DNA of 12,080 nt from CAZBZG01 sp964496245 (GCA_964496245.1 CAZBZG010000129.1:1-12080), one strand, 5' to 3'. Shown: positions 1-6,221, counted from the stretch's first letter. Notes: generated from the sequence alone by a model not told the origin. Translations and numbers: made by a program.

Positions 1-8
1 TCTCCAGC

Positions 9-356
9 TTATCTCCAGCGTCCGCTCAAACTGTTACCCCAATTTGAACCAGGCCGGAAATCGACCCTGTACGTGGGGTACCAGACAAGGCCCTTGCGGC
101 GGTAGTCGAGCTGCACGTCCACGTCGAGATCGTTCGCAGACGGCATCAGAAAGCGGACGCTCTCGCTTCCCGGCACCTTGACCGAGACCCGCGGCGCGCG
201 CTGCACGAGCGGCGTGCCCCAGAGGTCCCGCACCTCTCTGCCCATAAGATCCGCGAACTGGCTGCTGCGCAGCGCCGTGGTGGTGCCGAGAATCCCCCAC
301 CCGCCGCAGGCCAGGAGGTAGATGGCGATGATGGCGAACATGCGTTTGACGTTCAT
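9..356 (-). CDS. creD: CreD-like inner-membrane protein, N-terminal part only (truncated or broken)
   Basis: Residues 4-24 form a hydrophobic N-terminal membrane segment. A stretch reading GREVRDLWGTPLVQRAPRVS follows (residues 39-58), which resembles the start of the CreD family (E. coli CreD has a similar segment after its first helix). CreD is an inner-membrane protein controlled by CreBC; family members are about 450 residues, but here the frame stops after 115. The CreD-like pattern ends around YRVDFR (near base 57), and the last 15 or so residues look unrelated, so the gene appears cut by a rearrangement, a frameshift or an assembly edge. The ATG at 356 is chosen because AAAGGA lies six bases upstream. 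It is downstream of creC and preceded by a perfect cre tag, which supports the name more than the short protein does. An in-frame upstream start at 446 lacks family similarity. Family call moderately sure; state of the gene uncertain. Confidence 0.6.
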   Translation of the reverse strand: MNVKRMFAIIAIYLLACGGWGILGTTTALRSSQFADLMGREVRDLWGTPLVQRAPRVSVKVPGSESVRFLMPSANDLDVDVQLDYRRKGLVWYPTYRVDFRPGSNWGNSLSGRWR

Positions 357-452
357 GGGAGTTCCTTTCCGCTCGGCCAGCCACAACGACCCGTTATGCA
401 CTGCGCCACAGCCTACCGCACGGATGTGGGGAGAGTTTGAACACACGGAGGA

Positions 453-474
453 ATCGGGGTGAAATCGGTGTGAA
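453..474 (-). promoter_or_regulatory. CreB-binding cre tag upstream of creD-like gene
   Basis: Read on the minus strand, bases 474 to 459 are TTCACACCGATTTCAC. This matches exactly the cre tag of E. coli, two TTCAC direct repeats separated by six bases, which phosphorylated CreB binds. The sequence is in fact two tandem 11-base units (TTCACACCGAT, TTCACCCCGAT; one mismatch), so the half-sites sit one helical turn apart on the same DNA face. It lies between creC and the creD-like start, about 100 bases before the ATG. I scanned every TTCAC and GTGAA I could find in the window and saw no second pair with six-base spacing. No good -35 box lies downstream, as expected for an activated promoter; a weak -10 candidate is CATAAC near 386-391. 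Confidence 0.75.
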
Positions 475-490
475 TGCCGGATGGGGGCGC

Positions 491-1951
491 CTAAGCGCCT
501 TTCGCTCTAGGCGTTACGGGAATACGGAGCGTAATCTGGGCGCCGCCCTCGGGGCGGTTTTCAGCCCGCGCTTCGCCCCCGTGGAGGGCGAGTGCCTCGC
601 GCACAAAGGTGAGGCCGAGGCCCGAGCTGCGGCGGCTGGTCCGAGGCCGCTCCAGGGAGTAGAACCGCTCGAACACGCGCCCCAGCGCATAGGCGGGGAT
701 GCCGGGGCCCTCGTCCTGCACGCGGATCGCCACCACCTCCGCACCCGTCTCGTCCCGCTCCGCCTGGGCAACGACACCGATGCGCGCGCCCGGCGGCGAG
801 AACTCCACAGCGTTCTGGAGCACGTTCACGAACGACTGGCGCAGGAGGAAGCGTTCGCCAGCGACCTGCGGGCAGCCTGCGGCCTGGATGTCCAAGGCAA
901 TCCCTTCGGTGGCCAAGAGCGGCGCGAGACTCTCAGCCACGTCGTCCAGGAGCGCGGCCACGTCCACCGGCTCGACCTCACGCAGGGCCTTGCGCCCCTC
1001 CAGGGAGGCCAGCTTGAGCATGCGTTCCACGATCTGGCGCAGGCGCGCGGTTTCGTTCCGGATGTGCGCCAGAAACCGCGTCCGCTCCTCGGTCGGCATG
1101 TCCTCCTGCAACAGCTCGGCTGCGCCCCGGAGCGCGGCGAGCGGGCCCTTCATCTCGTGGGTCAGGGTCTGCACGTAATTCTCCACGTATTGCCTGCCTT
1201 CCAGAGCGTCGCGCATCTCCTCGAACGCGGCGGCGAGTTCGCCGATCTCGTTGCGGCCGGCCGCCGGGGGCGTGGGCCGGGCGCCGTCGCGCACGGCCCG
1301 CGCATACGTGGTGAGCTCCTGGATCGGCCGGGTGACCCAGACCGAGAGCGCGATCCCCAGAAGCGCCACAGCCACGGCTGCCAGCACGCCCGCGAACACG
1401 ATCTTGCGCTTGGCCGTATTCAGAAAGGTGTTGATGCTGGCCGACGGCTTGGCCGCGGTGAGCACGCCCACGGTCTGGCCGTTCCGCTTGATGGGCGAGG
1501 CCACATGCAGCACCGACGACTCCGGATCTTCCGGGTCCTGCCGCGTGGTGCGCGCGCCGTATTCGCCCCGCAGGCACCGGATCACGTCGTTCCACTGGCT
1601 GAAGTCCTCGCCCTCGGCTCTGCCGTCGGAGTCGAACAGCACGGTGCCGTCTGCGTCGATCACGTAGACCCGCATGTCGAGGCGGGTCTTGAGCACTTCG
1701 TAGATCTTGGCGCGGAACCGCCGTTTGTTGGCCCGTGCAAAGGTCTCCCGCAGGGTCGCGGTCTCGATGCCGCCGTCCGCGCCCTCTTCGGAGACCAGGG
1801 ACGCCAGGATGGTGGCCGTATCCACCATGGACGCCTCCATGGTCTCCAGGTACCGCGGCCGCAGGTCGTCCAGCAGCCAGTCCACCAGGAAGTAGAATCC
1901 CAGCCCCGCGATCACCAGGAAGGCGAGGCAGAGGCGGGTGCGCGTGGTCAC
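491..1951 (-). CDS. creC: Sensor histidine kinase CreC
   Basis: Membrane sensor kinase of the CreBC two-component system; it autophosphorylates and passes phosphate to CreB. The 486-residue protein has a membrane helix at about 7-26, an extracytoplasmic sensor region at about 27-183, a second helix at about 184-206, a HAMP linker (about 207-255), an H-box reading QTLTHEMKGPLAALRGAAEL with His265 as the phosphorylated residue, an N-box with Asn380 (VLQNAVEFSP), and G-boxes DEGPG (413-417) and SGLGL (443-447). E. coli CreC is 474 residues and shares the H-box almost exactly. The GTG start at 1951 overlaps the creB TGA by four bases (GTGA), giving translational coupling, and starts the protein just before its first helix as in CreC. 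An in-frame start at 2128 would add low-complexity sequence inside creB and is rejected. Confidence 0.93.
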   Translation of the reverse strand: MTTRTRLCLAFLVIAGLGFYFLVDWLLDDLRPRYLETMEASMVDTATILASLVSEEGADGGIETATLRETFARANKRRFRAKIYEVLKTRLDMRVYVIDADGTVLFDSDGRAEGEDFSQWNDVIRCLRGEYGARTTRQDPEDPESSVLHVASPIKRNGQTVGVLTAAKPSASINTFLNTAKRKIVFAGVLAAVAVALLGIALSVWVTRPIQELTTYARAVRDGARPTPPAAGRNEIGELAAAFEEMRDALEGRQYVENYVQTLTHEMKGPLAALRGAAELLQEDMPTEERTRFLAHIRNETARLRQIVERMLKLASLEGRKALREVEPVDVAALLDDVAESLAPLLATEGIALDIQAAGCPQVAGERFLLRQSFVNVLQNAVEFSPPGARIGVVAQAERDETGAEVVAIRVQDEGPGIPAYALGRVFERFYSLERPRTSRRSSGLGLTFVREALALHGGEARAENRPEGGAQITLRIPVTPRAKGA

Positions 1952-2649
1952 AGGTCTTCCCTCAACGAGTAGCCGATGCCGCGGTGCGTGCGGATGGGGT
2001 CCACGTCCGGCGTGATCGCGCGCAGCTTCCCGCGGATCGTCTTGATGTGCGTGTCCACGGTGCGGCTCAGGCTCATCTCCGGCTCCTCCCAGGCCAGATC
2101 CATGAGCTGCTCCCGGCTGTAGACCCACCCCGGCCGGCGGATCAGGATCTCGAGAATACGAAACTCGTACCGCGAGAGCTCAAGCGCCTCGCCCTGGTAG
2201 CTGATGATCCTGCGGCGCTCGTCGATCGAGAACGCCCCCGACGCGTCCGGGGCGGCGGATGCGTCCTCCGGTGTTCCGGCGTCCGGGTGCATGCGCCGCA
2301 GCACGGCCTTGACACGCGCGGTGAGCTCGCGCGGGCTGAAGGGTTTCACCACGTAGTCGTCGGCCCCGATCTCGAGGCCGACCACGCGGTCCACCTCCTC
2401 GGCACGCGCGGTCAGGAAGATCACGGGCACGTCCGACGTGCGGCGCAGCTCCCGGCAGAGGTCGAACCCGTTGACGTCGGGCAGGCCCACGTCCAGGATC
2501 ACGAGATCCACCTGGCGGTCGGCGAGCACGGCGCGGGCGGCCTCGCCTGTGGTGCAGTGCACGGGCGCCAGGCCATCGGTCTTGAGCGCGTACGCGATCG
2601 TATCCGCGATCGCAGCCTCGTCTTCCACCACGAGAACGGTGTGCGCCAT
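1948..2649 (-). CDS. creB: Response regulator CreB (OmpR/PhoB family)
   Basis: DNA-binding response regulator, partner of CreC. The 233-residue protein has a receiver domain (about 4-118) with acidic residues Glu9-Asp10, phosphoacceptor Asp53 in ILDVGLPD, Thr80 and Lys102 in KPFSPRE. A variable linker (about 121-140) precedes a winged-helix output domain (about 141-231). The stretch SRTVDTHIKTIRGKLRAI followed by PIRTHRGIGYSLR is very close to E. coli CreB, which is why I name it CreB and not just OmpR-like. The ATG at 2649 gives the canonical receiver start and follows GAGGGGG; an in-frame ORF upstream to 2919 adds about 90 arginine- and glycine-rich residues with no domain and is not used. 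It is the first gene of creBC, and its likely target site is upstream of the creD-like gene. Confidence 0.95.
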   Translation of the reverse strand: MAHTVLVVEDEAAIADTIAYALKTDGLAPVHCTTGEAARAVLADRQVDLVILDVGLPDVNGFDLCRELRRTSDVPVIFLTARAEEVDRVVGLEIGADDYVVKPFSPRELTARVKAVLRRMHPDAGTPEDASAAPDASGAFSIDERRRIISYQGEALELSRYEFRILEILIRRPGWVYSREQLMDLAWEEPEMSLSRTVDTHIKTIRGKLRAITPDVDPIRTHRGIGYSLREDL

Positions 2650-2669
2650 GGTGTGGCCCCCTCGTCCGC

Positions 2670-2697
2670 ATTCTAGGCTGAGGCGAGGCCGGAGCAA
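2670..2697 (-). promoter_or_regulatory. Putative sigma70-type promoter of creBC
   Basis: On the minus strand TTGCTC (2697-2692) and TAGAAT (2675-2670) are separated by 16 bases, with transcription expected to start near 2663. This gives a leader of only about 14 bases before the creB ATG, holding the GAGGGGG ribosome binding site. The -10 matches five of six consensus bases; the -35 is weaker. No cre tag is seen here, so I see no sign of autoregulation by CreB. Confidence 0.4.
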
Positions 2698-2763
2698 GGG
2701 CAAAGGCGGGGCAGATCCAGCAAGCACGTGTGCAATGGATGCGCCACGCCATCCCGTCATTGC

Positions 2764-2798
2764 GGGCCGGCAGGAGCCGGCCCCTCCGATTGCGGAGG
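2764..2798. repeat. Two adjacent GC-rich hairpins (REP-like or terminator-like)
   Basis: GGGCCGGC (2764-2771) and GCCGGCCC (2776-2783) form an 8-base-pair perfect stem with loop AGGA. Next to it, sharing one base, CCTCCG (2783-2788) and CGGAGG (2793-2798) form a 6-base-pair stem with loop ATTG. ATTGCGG occurs twice, just before the first stem and in the second hairpin. No T-run follows on either strand, so a classic intrinsic terminator is unlikely. A dispersed extragenic palindrome or an RNA-processing or 3' stabilising structure for the dus transcript are possible. Confidence 0.4.
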
Positions 2799-2959
2799 TA
2801 CGCGAACCCGAGCCAGCAGAGGCAACCGGCCACGCGGCTGGACCCATTGCTCGCCCCCTCCCCCGCAGGCGGAGATGCGCCAGCGGTCGAACCCTGCGAC
2901 AGCTGCACAGGCGAATCACTCATGCGCATACTCCGTGCGCGTGGCAGCCGCAGCAGACC

Positions 2960-3982
2960 TCACGCACGGGCACCCAGCCGGCCGAAGACCTCGGCCACCA
3001 GGCTCTGGAGTTCGTCCCGCCGCTCGCAGCGGTTCAGCCGCTCGCGAAAGACCTTGGCGCCGGGCCGGCCCTTGACGTAGAAGCTGCCGAGCTTCCGGCA
3101 CTGGCTGAGCGCTTTGCCCTCCCCTACGAGCGCGGCCAGCCGGTCGAAATGCGTCAGAAAGATGCGGCCCACCTCTGCGGCCGGCGGCTCCTGGAACAGC
3201 TCACCCGCGAGCTCGCTGCGGATGCGGGCAAAGATCCAGGGCGCGCCCAGGCACGCGCGGCCGACCATGATGCCTGCGCAGCCCGTGACTTCAAGCATGC
3301 GCCGCGCGCTCGCGCCGTCATGCACGTCGCCGTTGCCGACCACGGGCAGGTCCACGGCAGCCACGACATCCTCGATCGCATCCAGCCGGCAGGGCCGCGC
3401 ATAGGTCTCTTGCGCGTGCCGGCCGTGCACGGTCACCAGGTCTGCGCCCGCGCCCACGGCTGCACGAGCCACCTCCGCCGCATTGAATGTGCGCGCGTCC
3501 AATCCCGCGCGGAGCTTGACGCTGAGCGGTCGGTCGGTACGGCTCCGCATGGCCTCGACGATCCGCGCCACGCGCCGGGGATCTTCCATGAGCGAGACGC
3601 CTGCGCCCGCGGCGCGCACCTTGCGTACGGGGCAGCCGCAGTTCAGGTCCACGAGCGCGGCCGCGCGCGCGCACACGCGCTCGGTGGCCACGGCCGCAGC
3701 GTCGGGGTCGCTTCCCCAGATCTGAAAGGCGACCGGTCCCTCTTGCGGGCTGGTCGCCAGGTACCGTTCCTGCTGCGGTGCGCCGAGGGCCAGCGCCTTG
3801 GCGCTGATCATTTCGGTGGCGAGCAATCCCGGCCGGCCGAGGGTCCAGACGAGTTCCCGCATGGGCGCAGCCGAATATCCGGCCAGCGGCGCCTGGAGCA
3901 GATTGTTCTCCAGGGTGAGGCTGCGCAACGCCAGCGGCTGAAGGGGCGTGGACTTGGCAACCGACGGGTACGGACCGGACAT
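2960..3982 (-). CDS. dus: tRNA-dihydrouridine synthase, DusB-type
   Basis: Flavin enzyme that reduces specific uridines in tRNA to dihydrouridine using FMN and NADPH. The 340-residue protein has the family's TIM-barrel landmarks in order: APLAGYSAAPMREL (31-44, FMN-binding start of the barrel), FQIWGSDP (87-94), the catalytic loop DLNCGCPVRKV (112-122) with the expected active Cys117 and GAGVSLM after it, VKLRAG (155-160), TVHGR (184-188), VVGNGDV (214-220) and GIMVGRACLGAPWIF (237-251). A C-terminal helical tRNA-binding domain follows from about 268. The length is normal. The ATG at 3982 is chosen because AGGTGG precedes it; a GTG at 4030 would add 16 arginine-rich residues and lacks a site. 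The subfamily (DusB rather than DusA or DusC) is by motif resemblance and less certain than the family. Confidence 0.9.
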   Translation of the reverse strand: MSGPYPSVAKSTPLQPLALRSLTLENNLLQAPLAGYSAAPMRELVWTLGRPGLLATEMISAKALALGAPQQERYLATSPQEGPVAFQIWGSDPDAAAVATERVCARAAALVDLNCGCPVRKVRAAGAGVSLMEDPRRVARIVEAMRSRTDRPLSVKLRAGLDARTFNAAEVARAAVGAGADLVTVHGRHAQETYARPCRLDAIEDVVAAVDLPVVGNGDVHDGASARRMLEVTGCAGIMVGRACLGAPWIFARIRSELAGELFQEPPAAEVGRIFLTHFDRLAALVGEGKALSQCRKLGSFYVKGRPGAKVFRERLNRCERRDELQSLVAEVFGRLGARA

Positions 3983-4068
3983 GGCATCCACCTGAGACGG
4001 GCCCCGCCTCGCCGGACCGGCGCGTGCCACACACGACCGCCCATCCGGCAGGCATTCGCGTCCGTCGA

Positions 4069-4097
4069 TGTGTACCAGGATGCACCCGGCGCGTCAA
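4069..4097 (-). promoter_or_regulatory. Putative sigma70-type promoter of dus
   Basis: On the minus strand TTGACG (4097-4092) is followed after exactly 17 bases by TACACA (4074-4069), with a predicted start near 4062 and a leader of about 80 bases. The -35 is strong (five of six) and the -10 weak. Confidence 0.4.
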
Positions 4098-4131
4098 CGG
4101 CAGACGCATCCCGAACAGGTCGTGTAGAGAC

Positions 4132-4147
4132 CATTGTCCGAACAATG
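4132..4147. promoter_or_regulatory. Operator-like palindrome CATTGT-N4-ACAATG
   Basis: CATTGT and ACAATG are perfect inverted arms around CCGA. The site lies about 35 bases upstream of the dus -35 box and downstream of the 64-codon CxxC gene. It is AT-richer than its surroundings, which suits a dimeric repressor or activator site. On the minus-strand transcript it would also form a stem with loop UCGG, but no T-run follows. The binding protein is unknown. Confidence 0.3.
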
Positions 4148-4180
4148 CGGCGGGGGGGGAATCCCGTCAGGGTGGGGACA

Positions 4181-4200
4181 CGTCCGCAGGCACGCGGACG
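4181..4200 (-). terminator. Hairpin after the CxxC protein gene, possible terminator
   Basis: CGTCCGC (4181-4187) and GCGGACG (4194-4200) form a perfect 7-base-pair stem with a 6-base loop, beginning six bases past the TGA of the gene on the minus strand. The position suits a transcription end, but no T-tract follows, so it may be a factor-assisted terminator or a 3' stabilising stem. A run of eight G (4152-4159) lies just beyond. Confidence 0.4.
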
Positions 4201-4206
4201 CGTGGA

Positions 4207-4401
4207 TCAGACGACCTTGCGCCGCCGGGTGCGGCGGTCGGCGAGCTCGGCGAGTTCGCCCGCCTGAATGCGCGTCAGGGTCTCTTCCGCGCAGCGCGGG
4301 CAGTAGGTCTCCGCCACCTCGCCCAGAAGCTCGCCCGGCCAGGGAAGGCGGTACTTGCCGTCCACTCGGATTCGTTTGCACACGCAGCACTGGACGAACA
4401 T
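4207..4401 (-). CDS. Small protein with two CxxC pairs (putative zinc ribbon)
   Basis: A 64-residue protein with cysteine pairs Cys5-Cys8 (CCVCKRIR) and Cys34-Cys37 (YCPRCAEE), spaced as in a zinc-ribbon or zinc-knuckle fold, and a basic tail (RRTRRRKVV). The pattern C-x-x-C-K-R-I-R, then a G-K-Y/W turn, then a C-P-x-C resembles a short cysteine motif that often appears as a tail or stand-alone domain in bacterial signalling proteins; that resemblance is from memory. Metal binding is inferred from the cysteines; cellular role unknown. The ATG at 4401 follows AAAGGA at about eight bases. Starts further upstream to 4602 add a stretch without domain features. It sits alone between galK and dus with its own hairpin downstream, so it may be a separate small transcript. 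Confidence 0.65.
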   Translation of the reverse strand: MFVQCCVCKRIRVDGKYRLPWPGELLGEVAETYCPRCAEETLTRIQAGELAELADRRTRRRKVV

Positions 4402-4639
4402 GAGGAGGTCCTTTCGGTCGGCAACCGTTCTCCGAGCGGCACAACACAGTCCTTCCCTCTCACTATTACGGCCCGATCGCGCGCCTCTTTCGATCGAAAT
4501 CATGTTTCCGGAAGCAGTTGGAGCGGCGGGGTTATCGGTCTTGGGGTCGCGACGACCACCTCGCCCAAGATGTTGGGGATACCACACGTTGCAGGCGGGC
4601 ATGGCCGCGCTGTGGACAGCTACAGAGCGTCAACCCGGT

Positions 4640-5806
4640 TCAGAAAGAACCGCCCTGCGCGCCGTCGACCGCTTTGCAGGCATGCATTTCAGGATGGAGG
4701 CCGGTCCGCTCTTCGTAGCGTGTGGCCAGCGCCTCGGCAAAGGCGTCGGCCTGTCCCGCCTCCACCAGGTTCACCGTACAGCCGCCGAAACCGCCGCCCG
4801 ACAGGCGGGAGCCGTAGTAGCCAGGCAACCCCTCGGCGCACGCCACCATGGTGTCGAGCTCTTCGCAGGAATTCTGGAAGTCGTCCCGGCTGCTCGCGTG
4901 AGAGGCGAGCATGCACCGGCCCATGGTATCGCGGTCCCCGTTGCGCAGCGCTTTTACCCCCTCGAGCACCCGCGCGTTCTCGCTGATCACGTGGCGCGCG
5001 CGGCGCTGCGTCTGTGCCGGAAGGCCATCCTTGTGCTGTCCGAAGTCCGCCAAGCTGACGTCGCGCAGGTGCGTGACCTGCCCACCTATGCGGCCGGCGA
5101 AGTACTTGGCCGCCTCGAAGCACTCCGCGCGCAGTTCGTTGTAGACGCCTTCCGAGAGATCGTGGCTGGCATTGGTGTGCGCGAGCACGAGCTCTACGTC
5201 GCTCCCGAGCGGAATCGTCTCGAACTTGTCGAGGTCGCGGCAGTCGAGAAAGACCAGATGATCCTGCGCGCCCATGACCGAGGTGAACTGATCCAGGATC
5301 CCGCAGTTCACGCCCACGAACTCGTTCTCAGCCTTCTGGCAGGTGAGCGCGAGGTCGGTCCTGCTCATGTCGTACGGGAAGAGCTGCTGGAGGAAGAGAG
5401 CGGTGGCCACCTCGATGGCCGCGCTGCTCGAAAGGCCCGCGCCCAGGGGCACGTCTCCCAGGACCAGCGCCTCGAACGCCCCGACCCGCAGCCCCTGTTT
5501 GGCCAGTACGTCCACCACGCCCTGCACGAAATTGAGCCAGAAATGGTCCTGCGTTCGTTCGGGCGCGCGCACGGAGAAGCTCTCGCCTTCCTGGAACGTC
5601 CGCGCATAGACCCGGGCGGTGTCGCCGTCCACGGGACGGCCGCAGACCACCACGTGCCGGTCGATGGCTGCGGAGAGGATGAAGCCCTCGTTGTAGTCCG
5701 TGTGGTTGCCCAGCACCTCCACCCGCCCAGGCGCACAGCCGTAGGCCGTCGGCGGACACGCGAACACGTCTTCGAACGCACTGGCAGCAGCGCCTACGAG
5801 CTCCAT
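4640..5806 (-). CDS. galK: Galactokinase (GHMP kinase family)
   Basis: Phosphorylates galactose at C1 with ATP, the first committed step of the Leloir pathway in the cytoplasm. All three GHMP motifs are present in the 388-residue protein: the galactokinase signature APGRVEVLGNHTDYNEGF (25-42), the ATP-binding PLGAGLSSSAAIEVA (120-134), and the C-terminal SRLSGGGFGGCTVNL (333-347). Asp172 in GILDQF is the expected catalytic base and Arg28 the expected transition-state arginine. Length is typical. One departure: position 34 is Asn where E. coli GalK has Glu34, a residue of the sugar-binding site; I recall this GNHTDYN form from Verrucomicrobia-like galactokinases. The ATG at 5806 follows AGAGGGGGA. 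It lies ten bases behind the 111-codon gene, so the two are probably co-transcribed. No galT or galE is in the window. Confidence 0.92.
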   Translation of the reverse strand: MELVGAAASAFEDVFACPPTAYGCAPGRVEVLGNHTDYNEGFILSAAIDRHVVVCGRPVDGDTARVYARTFQEGESFSVRAPERTQDHFWLNFVQGVVDVLAKQGLRVGAFEALVLGDVPLGAGLSSSAAIEVATALFLQQLFPYDMSRTDLALTCQKAENEFVGVNCGILDQFTSVMGAQDHLVFLDCRDLDKFETIPLGSDVELVLAHTNASHDLSEGVYNELRAECFEAAKYFAGRIGGQVTHLRDVSLADFGQHKDGLPAQTQRRARHVISENARVLEGVKALRNGDRDTMGRCMLASHASSRDDFQNSCEELDTMVACAEGLPGYYGSRLSGGGFGGCTVNLVEAGQADAFAEALATRYEERTGLHPEMHACKAVDGAQGGSF

Positions 5807-5816
5807 GCTCCCCCTC

Positions 5817-6152
5817 TCAGGCGTGTCGGGGCTCCAGCGGGACGCTCGAGCCGTCCGGCAGGATCAGGCTCTGCAATTCGAGTCCGACCTCCTGGGCCCG
5901 CACCTCGATGTAGCGATTCAGCACGGCCAGCTCGCGAAATGCCTCCTTGTGAAACGGCACGAGCAAGGCCATGTCGGCCGTTGATCCGTCGGCCACAGCT
6001 TCGATGGAGACCTGATCCACGTGAATCCGTTGCGCGAAATCGTGCTTGAGCGCATGATCGCGGATCCGGGCCACCAGACGTGCGCCCTTGGCCTCCAGAT
6101 CGCCTCCGTCCGTGGCCACCAGGCTGTAGCGGAAGACCGTCTCCGCGTCCAC
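5817..6152 (-). CDS. Conserved-looking hypothetical protein, co-transcribed with galK
   Basis: I do not recognise this 111-residue protein. It reads as a small soluble alpha/beta protein: a possible strand at 5-14, a charged helix at about 19-38 (EAKGARLVARIRDHALKHDF), strands around 43-52 and 61-67, a helix at about 68-82, and a closing strand pair with LPDGSSVPLEP (98-108). There is no signal peptide, membrane segment or cysteine motif. It is judged real because the GTG at 6152 is preceded by a near-perfect AAGGAGGGG site five or six bases away, its composition is protein-like, and galK starts ten bases after its stop. A link to galactose use is only implied by that spacing. It is divergent from fliW. 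Confidence 0.7.
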   Translation of the reverse strand: MDAETVFRYSLVATDGGDLEAKGARLVARIRDHALKHDFAQRIHVDQVSIEAVADGSTADMALLVPFHKEAFRELAVLNRYIEVRAQEVGLELQSLILPDGSSVPLEPRHA

Positions 6153-6164
6153 GTTCCCCTCCTT

Positions 6165-6179
6165 CCCGGAAAGTCCGGG
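6165..6179 (-). promoter_or_regulatory. Leader hairpin directly upstream of the ribosome binding site of the 111-codon gene
   Basis: CCCGGA (6165-6170) and TCCGGG (6174-6179) form a 6-base-pair stem with a 3-base loop. In the minus-strand transcript the stem ends immediately before AAGGAGGGG. GGA triplets overlap both the stem and the ribosome binding site, which is the type of site CsrA recognises, and csrA is encoded nearby; this link is speculative. Confidence 0.3.
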
Positions 6180-6221
6180 CAGAGGACGCCACTTTCGTCG
6201 CGAATCTCATTCGAGCCCTTT

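Larger units (their letters stand above)
2650..2959. other. 310-base gene-free stretch between dus and creB
   Basis: No supported gene lies here. Open frames crossing it on either strand are extensions or shadows of dus and creB without ribosome binding sites. It holds the creBC promoter candidate at its left end, two adjacent GC-rich hairpins at 2764-2798, and a weak dyad at 2924-2940 (GCGCA, seven bases, TGCGC) just past the dus stop codon. No U-tract terminator for dus was found. Confidence 0.6.

Noticed and set aside
1..57. Insertion-sequence end at the left edge
   Set aside because: The sequence change and the GCTGGAGA tandem repeat are suggestive, but I recognise no terminal inverted repeat, target duplication or transposase in the visible bases.
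437..1972. Plus-strand open frame of 511 codons
   Set aside because: Fully antisense to creC, rich in Arg, His, Gly and Pro, with no domain or ribosome binding site; a shadow caused by high GC at third positions.
1948..2919. Upstream extension of CreB to 2919
   Set aside because: The added residues are low-complexity and cover the promoter candidate and the hairpins; the receiver domain starts at 2649 with a ribosome binding site.
4152..4159. Run of eight G as a phase-variation tract
   Set aside because: It lies outside coding sequence and away from a promoter core; more likely simple composition or a sequencing weak spot.
2438..4267. Plus-strand open frame of 609 codons across creB, the dus gap and dus
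   Set aside because: Antisense to two recognised genes, Arg/Ala/Gly-rich composition, no family motif.
4355..6049. Plus-strand open frame of 564 codons
   Set aside because: Antisense to galK and the 111-codon gene, with no recognisable domain; galK motifs are unambiguous on the other strand.
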